A stretch of DNA of 64,000 bases from Microcyclospora pomicola. Its lineage: Eukaryota; Ascomycota; Dothideomycetes; Capnodiales. Shown here piece by piece: positions 29,547 through 40,134 of this stretch. Under the pieces are notes generated by a model. The model was not told the origin of the DNA. It worked only from the letters and a program-made list of their open reading frames with translations, and made no database searches. Every line of letters begins with the position of its first letter. Within the stretch, counting starts at the first letter, position 1. Where the stretch lies: assembly GCA_002786065.1 (NCBI GenBank), contig NHNY01000001.1:496001-560000 (forward strand), written 5' to 3'. Both the position numbers and the translations under genes were made by a program.

Positions 29547-31302
29547 CTTGGGATGATTTCTCAGTATTGTAAAATGGACACTGCACGACTGACGACCATT
29601 GGGATCGCCAAATCTGGCCAGAACATTCTTATAGGATGCCTTCCCCAGCTACCTTACCTTCATGATGCGGAGAGGTCAGAAGCGTGCCTCGGGGTGGCCG
29701 CAATTGCGGTACGAGCATAGGCCCAATCCAGGAAGAAGGCGTTTTGTTCAGCTGGGCAAAACAGATCAGGGCTTAGTTGAATAAAGATACAATCATCTTC
29801 CAAGACCATTTGTACTGTTGGTCGGACTGAATTGACATGCAATTCTGTTGTGGAGGTGCAGTCTAGGTATGTACCTCATGCCAAGAGGCACTGACTTTCA
29901 CCCGAATCTACCATCGCTCGCATAGAGAACGACTCGTTCGACCAACGCAGTGCCAGAATGTCTACCAGGCAGATATAATGTCAGTCCTACTTTTTGAAAC
30001 AGTTTAGTCAAACATGCCGGGGACCACATTCATGATTTTGATGCGGTCATTGGCATGCTTAGGTGTAGGGTTCAATGCATCGATTGCGTCTAAGTACGCG
30101 CATTGAATCTTACCAGTACAACGACACTGTAACGCGTCGGAGGAGTCGTACAGGTCTCAAAGATACTTCCATGAACCATTGCAAGAGACTGAGGCTCGTT
30201 GTACAGCGCGTTCAACTGGCACATCGTTCTGGGCTTATTAGCCTCTCGCCAAAGATTCGCCACGACAGCGTCACCAGACAGGTCCTTGGAATGGCATCGG
30301 TCACATTCATGTGGTAAGTGGTACACCATGTCTATCTGATCCATAGTCAAAAGCCCCGTGAGGCCTAAGCGGGACAATTGCAATGGAGGATTTCTTGCTT
30401 CCTCAGCATGATTTAGGCCGACGCCACATTCCTTCTACTGTAGACCTTCGGCATGAGGCGTGACCACAACAAGCTATTGCTCTGTAGACCAGTCTGGCTG
30501 TAATCTGGAAACAGATGTCGTTCAGAAGTGTAGGTCGATTGAACGGGGGTTTGAACGAGATCATGGAAAGGCATTTTCAGGGGCAACCTCAGCTCTCCGG
30601 CCGTCGCGCATCGTAGTCCTGGTTCTGGGCCAAGTATGGCTGCAGATCAGCAGTCGAATGGCGTCTCCATTGTCGTAGCCTGTTGAGCATCCTGTGATCA
30701 AACCTTAAGGCGTGCAGGCACTGTAACGTATATGTAGTGATGCTCGTTGCACCTCCTCGGTCCCTCATATGGCCCGCTCAATGTCATCAGACTGCACCTG
30801 AGGAAGAATATGTCTGATCAGAGTCAATGATAGCCAAGTCTGTAGGACAGGTCAGCACGAGGGTCCCTGCAGCGGACAATACTATCGCTGGCAGAGGACG
30901 CTGCTTAAAAAGTAGGGCTTTTGATTGGCTTTGGAGCCGTTTGATGTCCCAAGACACGTCCCGGGCGTGTACGCTTCAAGGACTGGCTATTGTTTGTCTT
31001 CACCACTGACACAGCATTTCCGTAAACGTTCACCAACGATACTTTGGATCATCCTGCTCCTCAGTGAGGCTGTGACCACATCGGAACCGCAGAGCCCAAC
31101 TCTGATCACCGCACTATCAAGGGACACATACACATATGTGCTCTTGGGCTTGTTACCCTACCCTGCCTTGGCCCCACACGCGTGCCTCTCACGTTCCGCG
31201 TTTAGCTGCTGACAGGCTGTGCTCCACCTAACATACCTTACACTTCACGACTACCACATCTCTCGGCAACGTGACTGCGCGATCGCGTCCAGGTTGCACT
31301 CA
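29547..31302. other. Divergent intergenic region upstream of the ASH1-like gene
   Basis: About 1.75 kb between two divergent start codons. Only short open frames (95 codons or fewer) without protein-like composition occur. No repeat or RNA gene is recognised. Confidence 0.5.
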
Positions 31303-33849
31303 ATGGCAGCACGCCGGCTGAGCCTCACGCGCAGCTCGTCGTCCGACTCCTCTACCTTGTCCAACATCGACGTTTACACGAAGCCAGACGATACTCTAAT
31401 CAACTCAGACGATGTCTCACGCGTCTCTGCCTCCACTCCGCCTACCAGTCTCGGGGATGATGGCAGCCTGGGTGGCAGCGGCTCCAGCAAGGCGCGTGTG
31501 CGGGACAGCACGCTCGATCTGGCTGCTGCAGACAAGGACAGTGAGACGCGTACAATACGACCTCGCCGGAGCAGGAGCTCGAATGTATCTAGCTACAATA
31601 TCAAGAAGCTCTCCGACGATCAGCAGCCGCTTGTCAAGACGGAACAGTCAAGGATGCCATCAGATGATGCCAATCGGAACACCTCCGGGCTCACTGGACG
31701 GACATTAGTCGATGAGGGTGCGGAAGATGAAGGTGATGAGGAAAGCACGATAAGCGTTACACCCACGGCGAAACGCGTTCGACTCGCAAAAGGCGCGGCT
31801 CCTCAATTTCCAGCTGCAACTTCTCCAGCTCGAAGGTCTTCGCGTGCTGTCGCCCAGAAGCAGAGTAGTGTCGCAGATCGAGTGAAGAAAGTGGCTGGGA
31901 AGGCTGCTACAGTGCTGGGGAAGCGGTCAAGAGAGGTGTTGCAAGCGGGTAAGCGAACACTGGGCATGACGAGCAAGCAGCCACTTCGAGACGTGAAGCA
32001 GAAGAAGATATTGAAAGAGTTGGATACTGGGCCTAAGGGGCTCCTTGACGAGCTGGACTTGGACGCCGAGTTTCCTGCACCGCGGCCGACGAAGAAAGTC
32101 AAGACGACCGCTAAGGGGTCAACGAAGGACGTCGTTCAGCCCTTGGTTTTACCAAACGCTGAGTCTGCTGGGAAACGGATGAAGAAGTGGCAAAAGGAGG
32201 GTCTTTATGTTGGGCAAAAAGCGGATCCTGGATCAAACCAGAGGCGCAAACCACAGAAAGTCCCGCTGGGCTCATCGACGGGCGAGACTGAGGCTGTGTT
32301 GCCGAACAAGCCGCCTTTCCTGCCGTTACCCATGTTTCAGTACCTGGACACGAGTCGCGATTTTGTGATTCCATATGATGTGTTTGCGCCTACGTTGAAA
32401 AGGGGTGATGAAAGACCTAAGGATTGGACTCAAGTCAACCGCAATCGCTTGGTGGGAGAAGCAAAAGAACTCTGGGAGAAGACTGAACGTCTCCCTGTAT
32501 CGATGTGCGTATGCTCGGCTCCAGAAGGGGATGAGCTTGGTTGTGACGAGGCATGCCTGAACTACGTCATGCAGTACGAATGCAACGAGGAGAACTGCGG
32601 CCTATCGGCGTCGCAATGTGGCAATCGTGCTTTCGCAGAGCTGGCAAAGCGTACAAAGAAAGGAGGCTCTTTCGAGATCGGAGTAGAGGTCCTCAAGACG
32701 CCTGATCGTGGCTTCGGTGTCCGTTCTTGCCGTACGTTCGCCCCCGGCCAGATCATCATGGAGTACACGGGTGAGATCATCTCCGAGGGCGAGTGTCAGC
32801 GCCGCATGCGGGAGATGTACATGAACAAGCAATCGTACTATCTGATGGAGCTTGAAAGGGGGCTCATCATTGACGGTACCAAAGGGTCCATGGCACGCTT
32901 CATCAACCACTCCTGCGCGCCAAATTGCGAGGTACGCATGGTCAAGGTCAACGGCACTCCTCGTATGGGTGTCTTCGCTGGCGAGAACGGCATTGCTACC
33001 GGCGAAGAGCTGACTTATGATTACAACTTCGACAACTTCAGCGCAGTTCGCCAGAAGTGTTACTGTGGCGCTCCGACATGCCGCGGGTTTTTGAGCAAGC
33101 GCTTGAACGCCACCGAGCAGAAGAAGCTGGCGAAAGAGCAAGGCGAGAAGAAACGCAAGGCTGCCGAAGAAGCTGTGAAGCATGCTGAAGAAGAGCAACG
33201 TAAAAAGAAGATCAAGACCGATCGCGGATCAAGCTGGCGCGGCTGGGTGGCTGTTGACGACCCAGAGACGAAAGCACGGCTGAAACAGGAAAAGAAGGAG
33301 AAAGAAGAGGCAGAGAAGAACTCGATCCGCGCGCAACGCTTGGCCGCGAGACACAACCCGCCAACGACGAAGCCGAGTTCGAGAATTGTACAGCCGGTCA
33401 AGAGAGACACGAACAGACGTAAGACCACTACTGAACCGGCGGCATCTGACAGCGCCAATATGAAAGATGAGCCAGAAAGTCCTGCCCGTACAGCGTCACG
33501 TGCAAGCCGAACATCTAAGACCACCATCACAAAGACAGTCATCTCACTCTCGGACAAGCCTTCGTTGCCAACGGAAGATGCAGACGAGGAAGGCGTACAC
33601 GTCTCGGCGTCACCAGCCAAGTCAGTAGCGGCTTCTGCCGTGCCCGGACACGTTGATGACCAGTGGAAGGAATTACAATCAGACGAGAACCGCTCCTCGA
33701 TCATCCTGGACGTGAAAGATGGCATGAAGAGTCTGGGCAAAAGCGCTAAGAGTAGCTTGTCCGGCATCGCTTCTTCTCTCACCAGCACTGCAACTGGCAC
33801 TCCCAAGATGAAGCAAAGCACGCTCTCCTTTGCGAAGAAGATGGACTGA
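31303..33849 (+). CDS. ASH1-type histone H3K36 methyltransferase
   Basis: Single exon, 848 residues from the ATG at 31303 (MAARRLSL); longer readings need GTG. The first 340 residues are disordered, Ser-rich and basic. The AWS Cys-rich domain starts near residue 400 (MCVCSAPEGDELGC ... CGLSASQCGNRAF). The SET domain follows, with GFGVRSC, EYTGEII, RFINHSCAPNC (about 532-542) and GEELTYDYNF, then post-SET CYCGAPTCRGFL near 586. There is no WW or SRI domain, and the N-terminal extension is long, so it fits ASH1/KMT2H rather than Set2. In Neurospora and Fusarium, ASH1 puts H3K36 methylation on quiet, subtelomeric chromatin. The last 230 residues are a Lys/Glu helix and a disordered tail. Confidence 0.88.
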   Translation: MAARRLSLTRSSSSDSSTLSNIDVYTKPDDTLINSDDVSRVSASTPPTSLGDDGSLGGSGSSKARVRDSTLDLAAADKDSETRTIRPRRSRSSNVSSYNIKKLSDDQQPLVKTEQSRMPSDDANRNTSGLTGRTLVDEGAEDEGDEESTISVTPTAKRVRLAKGAAPQFPAATSPARRSSRAVAQKQSSVADRVKKVAGKAATVLGKRSREVLQAGKRTLGMTSKQPLRDVKQKKILKELDTGPKGLLDELDLDAEFPAPRPTKKVKTTAKGSTKDVVQPLVLPNAESAGKRMKKWQKEGLYVGQKADPGSNQRRKPQKVPLGSSTGETEAVLPNKPPFLPLPMFQYLDTSRDFVIPYDVFAPTLKRGDERPKDWTQVNRNRLVGEAKELWEKTERLPVSMCVCSAPEGDELGCDEACLNYVMQYECNEENCGLSASQCGNRAFAELAKRTKKGGSFEIGVEVLKTPDRGFGVRSCRTFAPGQIIMEYTGEIISEGECQRRMREMYMNKQSYYLMELERGLIIDGTKGSMARFINHSCAPNCEVRMVKVNGTPRMGVFAGENGIATGEELTYDYNFDNFSAVRQKCYCGAPTCRGFLSKRLNATEQKKLAKEQGEKKRKAAEEAVKHAEEEQRKKKIKTDRGSSWRGWVAVDDPETKARLKQEKKEKEEAEKNSIRAQRLAARHNPPTTKPSSRIVQPVKRDTNRRKTTTEPAASDSANMKDEPESPARTASRASRTSKTTITKTVISLSDKPSLPTEDADEEGVHVSASPAKSVAASAVPGHVDDQWKELQSDENRSSIILDVKDGMKSLGKSAKSSLSGIASSLTSTATGTPKMKQSTLSFAKKMD

Positions 33850-34555
33850 GTCCGCGGGCGATCGACTCTGGCCTGTGGCCCAACATGGATGCGCTTCATT
33901 GCGATCATTTTCGCCTGGGCCTTCATAGTGTTGCGCTTAGAGTTGAGATTTCCGAAAGTGTTCATGGGCAAGCGCACTGTTCAGGATGCTCGGACACAGT
34001 GTGAACATGGCTTATTTGTTCCACCACTTTATTATTAGCCTCTTTTGCATAGCTGAGCGCGCAGTACTTCGTTGAAACAAATTATCATCACCATCTTCCT
34101 GTTGCAATGCTACGTAGACCATGTTTGAAGTGAGTACACATAATCGTGCGATGTGACAGCCTTAATAATCCTGTTCCAGCTCCAAGAATGAACGTGAAGA
34201 CGGCCTCCCACCCATCCGATGCGGCCCGCTTGAGGATACCTATACCACAAGGCCCATACCTATACTTACCTCAACCCGTTACCTTTTACCCGGTCCAATA
34301 CTTTCCCTTGCCAGAACGCCCAGACCATCCGTGAAATGCCATGAAGCCCAGAACAAGATCCAACGCATGCACACACCTTTGCAATGACCGTGCCCTGTCT
34401 CTGATGTACCCTTGCTGTCCCGAAGTGGAAAGAAAACGAACGGATGTAGATCCCATGTATTTCCGATTGTGCTCCTGCGCATCATGTGTGGTCGTCAAAA
34501 ATCATTGTTATCGTGAATCTAAAGAACGTGTTTTGCGAAGCGAACAATGTCTTAG
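33850..34555. other. Convergent 3' intergenic region
   Basis: About 700 bp between the ASH1-like gene (+) and the disordered orphan (-). Nothing is recognised. Confidence 0.5.
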
Positions 34556-35944
34556 CTACGTGGCATCCGCGGTCGGTGCACAGAGCAGTACTCGACGCAA
34601 CATGTGCGTGAAGGATGATTTGCGCGGCGTCCTGGGTGAGTCTGTAGATCCGGCAATTTCGTGGCTAGAGGAGTCGGATTTGCTGTGGAATGTGACGGGC
34701 GAAGTGGCGTGATCAGATTTATGGCCGGTGGCTTTTGCCCACGCAAACTTGCGTTTCGCCAGGGACTGCAATTTGGGGTCCTTGTCCTCGTCATCGTCGT
34801 CATCGTCGAAAAAGCTGATCATCTTCTCGCCATTGCAGCTCATGTCGAGCATCGAGGCGATAGAGAAATGAAGGCCACGAATTGTGGTGGAGGTGCTGCG
34901 CTGGTTGAGCGTCGTGTCGTCTGACCACCGGTACGCTGAGTATTCGTCATCCGTGTCGAACGACTGTATATGCGGCTCCGAGTGTGTATCGTTCTTATAT
35001 AGGGCGGATGTGGATGTAGATTCTTGCTCATACATTTGTTGAGCATCGTCGGAAGACGTTGCCTGGAGTGGACGTGCAGTCTGTGGTCTACTCGGTAACA
35101 TTGCATAGTCGATTCTCTGGACTCCATTAGGTTCCTGGTGTTGCTGGTGACCATATGTAAACATGTTGGTCCGCGGAGTGGTCAAGTTGTTTGACTGGTT
35201 TCGACCCGCTGCATTACAGTGAATTCCTGGCTCGTTCACGGATTCTAAAACTGGGAACAGACTATAAGTCTGCCGTCGATGCGGCGGATCCTCCTCTGGC
35301 TCCCGTGGAAGTGGTGGCAAGGATTTGTGAAGCGCGTAAGGCGTACGTTTCTTGGGGATCGCTTGTAGGCCCGGTTTGAGGGGAGGAGGCAAAAGACCTG
35401 GGTTATCTGCCTCAACCACTCTCTGGAAGCGGTTCGAGGCACTGTGCTGAACGTCCATGTTCGTTGTGACATCCTCATCTGCATCGGTGTACCAGTCTGA
35501 AAACAACGGACTAATCGGCGGAGGGGTCAAAATATAGTAATCCAGGATGTCAAGCGAAAGCTCCGATTGTCTTTTACTTGCTTGAGAGTAGAGACTCGGA
35601 GAGACGACACGATATGCTTCCGAGGATGGTCTACCACGAGAAGTAGATCTGTACATCTTCGAGTCCTGATGGGGCACTGGGGAAAAGCCTGCCATGAAGC
35701 ATTCTGTCTCGTAAGTATTGCCTGGACATCTGGAATGCTTATTCGTGAGCTGGGCGGTCTTGGTATTTGTCGAGCTTGTGACCTTCAGGCATGCCAGCTG
35801 GCTCCGATTCCGCGTGTCAAGCAAACGGCCCCTTGCGTGTCTGTGTTTCTCTTTGGCGTGGTTGTGCCCAGAGTCAAGATCCATTGTGCTCTTATGCCGT
35901 GGTCCGATGAAATCTGCGGTTGCAAGCTTCCTGCTCTCCAGCAC
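34556..35944 (-). CDS. Disordered protein of unknown function
   Basis: Single open frame, 462 residues from the first ATG; internal ATGs (for example MYRSTSRGR near residue 96) could be the true start. It is rich in Ser, Pro, Arg and Asp with polyproline pieces (TPPPISPLFSDW, LPPPLKPGL, KSLPPLPREPEEDPP) that resemble SH3-binding sites. There is one acidic run (FFDDDDDDEDKD) and a Ser-rich C-terminus with SPRTPRKSS, a likely kinase site. No fold, signal peptide or membrane segment is seen. The composition looks like real fungal regulatory or scaffold protein rather than chance, but no family is recognised. Confidence 0.6.
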   Translation of the reverse strand: MLESRKLATADFIGPRHKSTMDLDSGHNHAKEKHRHARGRLLDTRNRSQLACLKVTSSTNTKTAQLTNKHSRCPGNTYETECFMAGFSPVPHQDSKMYRSTSRGRPSSEAYRVVSPSLYSQASKRQSELSLDILDYYILTPPPISPLFSDWYTDADEDVTTNMDVQHSASNRFQRVVEADNPGLLPPPLKPGLQAIPKKRTPYALHKSLPPLPREPEEDPPHRRQTYSLFPVLESVNEPGIHCNAAGRNQSNNLTTPRTNMFTYGHQQHQEPNGVQRIDYAMLPSRPQTARPLQATSSDDAQQMYEQESTSTSALYKNDTHSEPHIQSFDTDDEYSAYRWSDDTTLNQRSTSTTIRGLHFSIASMLDMSCNGEKMISFFDDDDDDEDKDPKLQSLAKRKFAWAKATGHKSDHATSPVTFHSKSDSSSHEIAGSTDSPRTPRKSSFTHMLRRVLLCAPTADAT

Positions 35945-37161
35945 GTACCTGAAGAATTACAGAGAAGAATGGAGACGACTATAAGCAAGAGACGGCTAGG
36001 AACTGTTTCCTGCTCGTCGCGTTGGGGAAAGCGTCGCGTTGAAACATAAGCTCGAATGCTCTATGGCGACATGACCAGCTATAGTCCCCACCGATATGCA
36101 TATCGGGCCAGCAAAAGCCACGGACCACAGAAGTTGCATGGAGCAAACGTCGAACCCATCAAACGCCGTCGTCTTCATTGTGGATAGTCATCAAGAAGCA
36201 GGGTCCTACCGAGGGTCATCATTCTGTGCAACGAATAGGTCACAAACCAACTGCCGGAGACAATGATGCAAGAGGAACCGCCCGCTTGTGGCCAGAATCG
36301 ACTTATCAGGGATCACACTATGCATTTCTGACAGAAGAGAGTAGTTTTCCTACATCGTATCCTGTGAAGGACCAGACGAGTCGACAGCACGGCGCCGAAC
36401 CAAGACTCTGACGGGATCCTGGGAGAGTGATACAATGTGCCACAGACTCGTGGAGCAAGACCTCGGATGGCTGCGGAAAGAGCGCCGTTGTGAAGCATCG
36501 TCAATGTCGAGGTAACGGGGTGGTCACACGTAGATCACCGAATGTGACCGACATGCCTTCGCTGTAGGGTGTGGCGATGGATGCATACCGTCAAGAGAGG
36601 GTAAGGTACAAGTAGAGAAGTGGGTAACACGAGGCAAGGCTGAGGTCCGATCATGACCCTCCGATGCGTGTGACACACGTGATCATCATGTCGATGCAAC
36701 TTGTTCTCTCGGTCTGATACAAGACCGATATAAACTTACCTCACATATGCATCTGTTTACCCCTTGGAACAGCTCACTTGCTCCGTGATGATAGCACAAT
36801 GGTCTTATGTTGGGGTCTATGCGCTCATGGCGCATGGCGTGCTTACTGCAGCCAAGGGATGGGTGGTGCATACAACATATTGATATGATAACGCGCACCA
36901 GTCTCGACCGGTTTTGGTACAACATGAATGAAGCGAAAATTTGTGCATATAGTACAACTGGCTTCGGCGGAGACTTGACCGTCCCTCCGCACGAATCGAC
37001 CAGCAGGTCATATAAACACACGACCAATATCCAGAAAGCCGTGTACCCCAGAAGCGCCAAAGCTGAGCGCTGCAATCCATGACTGATATTACCGCATTAG
37101 AAGCAAAAGATCGGTGGTACAAGAAAGGTAAGCACTCGATAGTGAGCTCAGCCACATGAAG
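35945..37161. other. Intergenic region between the orphan and Erf2
   Basis: 1.2 kb. A minus-strand frame near 36686-37075 has a hydrophobic start but needs a TTG codon and is not supported. Nothing else is seen. Confidence 0.5.
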
Positions 37162-39303
37162 CTATTGTGCGGTCTTCTTAGCCGGCGCTCTCGGGGCTTC
37201 CCCATTGCCGCCCATCTCGCCATTCAGCCGCCCATCAGGCTGTTTAGCGATCATACGCTTTTTGCCAGGAGCAAATGGCAGCTGCATCATTTCGAGGGCG
37301 CCCTTTTCACTGTCCTTCTCAGTTGTGCTTCCGCCCAGAGAATATCGATTGTCTAATTTGGCTTTACGTTCCTTCTTGGTACTTAAATGGCCAAGTCTCC
37401 GATCGCCGAATTGATATCGATGATGAAACTGGAGATATGTCGGCGGTCGCGGCCTGGCCAACACAGCCGACAAATTCCGAAGCCATGAGCTTTGGCTGAA
37501 CGGCCGATGCCGATCTTTCGGCAAGAATTTGTGGCTGTTGAGATATTCTCGTGTTGTCTCACCCCGTGAAGTAAGGAAAATGTGATAGCAGAACAGACTG
37601 CCTGGATAAGGCAGCGCAAGCACGCTATACAGAAACAATGCAAATGCGACTCTCTCCTGGCTTCTGCCGGCGAGGGCGGAGCCGAAAGAGATGTTGTGAT
37701 GGTTGGCGTATGTAGAGATATGTGTTAAAGAAAACGCGAGCAGCAGAATCGCAAGCAGGGAGGAAAATCCCACGAAGGAGAAGAAGTATCGGTAGTTTCG
37801 CCTGCCGACACAGTTGTTGAGCCAGACGCAATGATGATCTTGGGTCTCAATGCAAGCATCACAGACGCGGCAATGATGAGCTCGTGGTGGGCGCCAGATG
37901 TTGCAACTTTTACAATATTTAGTAGGAACTTCCATTGCTGTTGCGGCTGCTGGGGTCTGTGCCTCGTCATCCTGGCTTTTGGCAGCACGTGACGATGGGA
38001 AAGTTTTGACCATCACCCACTCCGTAGTTGGAGGCCCGACAGTAAGAGGATCTGCTTCGTCGGAAGTGGGGGGATGGGGATGCAGATTACGTGGCAGGAT
38101 GCCCGGGTCTGAAAATGCTGCGTGAAGGAATGACGAGACCGTGATGTAGAATATGTATGCGAAGATGATTGGGATCGCAGGTGACACATCGTGCCAGAGC
38201 CAAGGAGCGGAGAAGCCAAAGAAAAGGGCAGCCGGAAGTGCTGTAAGGATGAACGTCAACACGTTCAATGGATTGGCCTGAGTATTGAGACAGCGTCCGA
38301 ACAAAAAGACCGTATTTCCAGAATAATATTCGTAGTTTCTTCCGCTAGACAGGTGTTCCACATCAGTTCCACGACTTGGAGGTGGCAAGGGAGGAAGCTC
38401 TTTTGAATCGTTTACTGGCGACGAGGGGCCGGAATGTAACTTTTCATGCTGAGCTGTTGGTCGCGAATCACGTTGGCTATTTCGATGCGAGCTCAAGCCA
38501 AGCGAAGCACGAAATGATCTCGGGGATCTGGGTATGGATCCAACGTGACTGAGTCGTGTTTCTAGCATACCGGACGGCCTAGATTGCTTTGCGCCATGGA
38601 GCGGAAGAGCACTGCTGTCACTAGTGATGCTATCGGGCGCTTGAGGTGCAGGGATCATGCTTCCGTCGCCTGAAGTTATAAGATCCCGGTTCGCAGGCAT
38701 TGGCGGAGCATCTTCGCGAGGGGCTTGTGAACCATCTCGTAAAGTGTGGAGGGAAGCGTCGCTGTAGCGGTGGTTCCTCACGCGTTCCACACCAGGTCGA
38801 TCTCGCTGGTCATCCACGGCATTGTACGCCAGAGCACTCCCTGGTCGCTGACTCCTCTGTGCCTGCAACCTCTGGCTGCTCATCGGTCGTGAGAAACCCT
38901 GAGCTGTAAGCGAGGGCACGAATGTTCGACCTATCGCAGAACCAGGGCGGTCACCATCTGGTGTATTACTTCTTGGCGCTCCTACACTCTTTACGAATGA
39001 AGCAATGCCGCGGCGAGCGCTTGAAGAAGCCGGTGCGCGTTGTGTTGTTGTTCGTGACGAGGCCGGGGCCTTGAGGCCTGATGCTGGTCTTGACGGAGGC
39101 AAGCCTGCTTCTCCTGTAGGGCCAGTCGCTCCAGGGACCACGCTGTATCTTTCCTTGGTCGAGTGATACACATCTGCCTCGTACTCGGAGGTCGCGCTGG
39201 TCGCGGCAGACACGCCAGACGTCGGCCGACCTGGATTGTCCGCAGGATACGGATCTGCCGAAAGGAAGGTCGGAAAGGCATCGTGACGAGGTGAAGACGC
39301 CAT
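37162..39303 (-). CDS. ERF2: DHHC palmitoyltransferase, Erf2 type
   Basis: Single exon, 713 residues from the ATG at 39303 (MASSPRHD); a longer frame needs TTG. About 320 disordered Ser/Pro-rich residues come first. YYSGNTVFLFGRCLNTQA and two helices then open the catalytic part. The Cys-rich domain CKSCNIWRPPRAHHC...CDACIETQDHHCVWLNNCVGRRNYRYF follows, with the catalytic DHHC near residue 487, then two more helices and a TTREYLNSHKF segment, and a basic tail. The NTVFLFGR start and the single-run DHHC arrangement match Erf2, which with Erf4/Shr5 palmitoylates Ras proteins at the ER. The N-terminus is far longer than in yeast. Confidence 0.87.
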   Translation of the reverse strand: MASSPRHDAFPTFLSADPYPADNPGRPTSGVSAATSATSEYEADVYHSTKERYSVVPGATGPTGEAGLPPSRPASGLKAPASSRTTTQRAPASSSARRGIASFVKSVGAPRSNTPDGDRPGSAIGRTFVPSLTAQGFSRPMSSQRLQAQRSQRPGSALAYNAVDDQRDRPGVERVRNHRYSDASLHTLRDGSQAPREDAPPMPANRDLITSGDGSMIPAPQAPDSITSDSSALPLHGAKQSRPSGMLETRLSHVGSIPRSPRSFRASLGLSSHRNSQRDSRPTAQHEKLHSGPSSPVNDSKELPPLPPPSRGTDVEHLSSGRNYEYYSGNTVFLFGRCLNTQANPLNVLTFILTALPAALFFGFSAPWLWHDVSPAIPIIFAYIFYITVSSFLHAAFSDPGILPRNLHPHPPTSDEADPLTVGPPTTEWVMVKTFPSSRAAKSQDDEAQTPAAATAMEVPTKYCKSCNIWRPPRAHHCRVCDACIETQDHHCVWLNNCVGRRNYRYFFSFVGFSSLLAILLLAFSLTHISTYANHHNISFGSALAGRSQERVAFALFLYSVLALPYPGSLFCYHIFLTSRGETTREYLNSHKFLPKDRHRPFSQSSWLRNLSAVLARPRPPTYLQFHHRYQFGDRRLGHLSTKKERKAKLDNRYSLGGSTTEKDSEKGALEMMQLPFAPGKKRMIAKQPDGRLNGEMGGNGEAPRAPAKKTAQ

Positions 39304-39579
39304 GCTGGCGATGTCGCCGACCCAACGATGCCTCAATCACAGTCGCACCAGGCTCTTGACATCCGCCGACTGCGTGTGGAGCTGGATGCGCAAAACAAAG
39401 TGCAAGCGAAGCTCCATCGACAGGGGCGGACGGCAACTCAATGCACGGATCGATGAAGTCGGCCGCGGCTTGTTCCGCGAAACGCTCGATCAGTGCGGCT
39501 TCTGGAGTTCGACATCACTCCAGCTTCAATCGCCCATTGGCACCTTTTCTTACGTCTCTCAATACTGATCTCTGCCACC

Positions 39580-40134
39580 ATGTCTTCCGCAATCGCCAGA
39601 CGTGTAGCTTCCCAAGCTGCTGCACGCTCCGTCCTTCGCCCAGCCGCCCGTCGCAGCTATGCTGACGCTGCAAGCAACTCCGAGAAGAAGGTAGACTTGC
39701 AGAAGGGAGCGAAGCGCGATCCTGAGCTCTATGTACGTTCCCGGACTCGATCTGAGTAGACTTGGCAAACTTACATGACTGGTCTCAGGTTCTCCTCGCT
39801 ATCATGACCGGCGCATTCTCCCTTGCAGGCTGGCACTTCTCTCGCAACCCAACGTCCTCCTCCTCCGAGAACACCGTTCACAAGGCTCCTGACTCAGAGC
39901 CATGGAAGACCGGCGGCAGTGCTGCATACCAATACCATCCCCATGGCGACACCAGCCGGGCGAGAAAGGACGCTCCAAGCGCTCTCAATGAAGTTATCAT
40001 TCCTAACGTCAACCTACCAAAGGTGCGTATGCTTGCCATTCTTTTCCAGGTGGTCCTGCTCAAAGCTGCGGCTGACAAGAATGATATAGGATCTCCACGA
40101 GCGATACAACAAATGGGGTAAGGATGGTTACTAG
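39580..40134 (+). CDS. Small mitochondrial membrane protein of unknown role
   Basis: Three exons: 39580-39732, 39789-40022 and 40090-40134, with introns of 56 and 67 bp (GTACGT...CTCAG and GTGCGT...TATAG), giving 143 residues. The N-terminus (MSSAIARRVASQAAARSVLRP, then RRSYADA) is a textbook mitochondrial targeting sequence with a likely cleavage site. One membrane segment follows at about 52-68 (VLLAIMTGAFSLAGWHF). A soluble part then carries SEPWKTGG, YQYHPHGDTS, DAPSALNEVIIPNVNLPK and DLHERYNKWGKDGY. The tail looks strongly conserved, as in accessory subunits of inner-membrane complexes, but I cannot name the family. It starts 276 bp from the divergent Erf2 gene. Confidence 0.8.

Noticed and set aside
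31303-33849. Set2 as the identity of the SET-domain protein
   Set aside because: No WW or SRI domain follows the SET domain and the N-terminal extension is long; the ASH1 group fits better.
36686-37075. 129-codon minus-strand frame with a hydrophobic start, like a small membrane protein
   Set aside because: It has no ATG at the start (TTG only), the rest has no protein-like pattern, and no splice model improves it.
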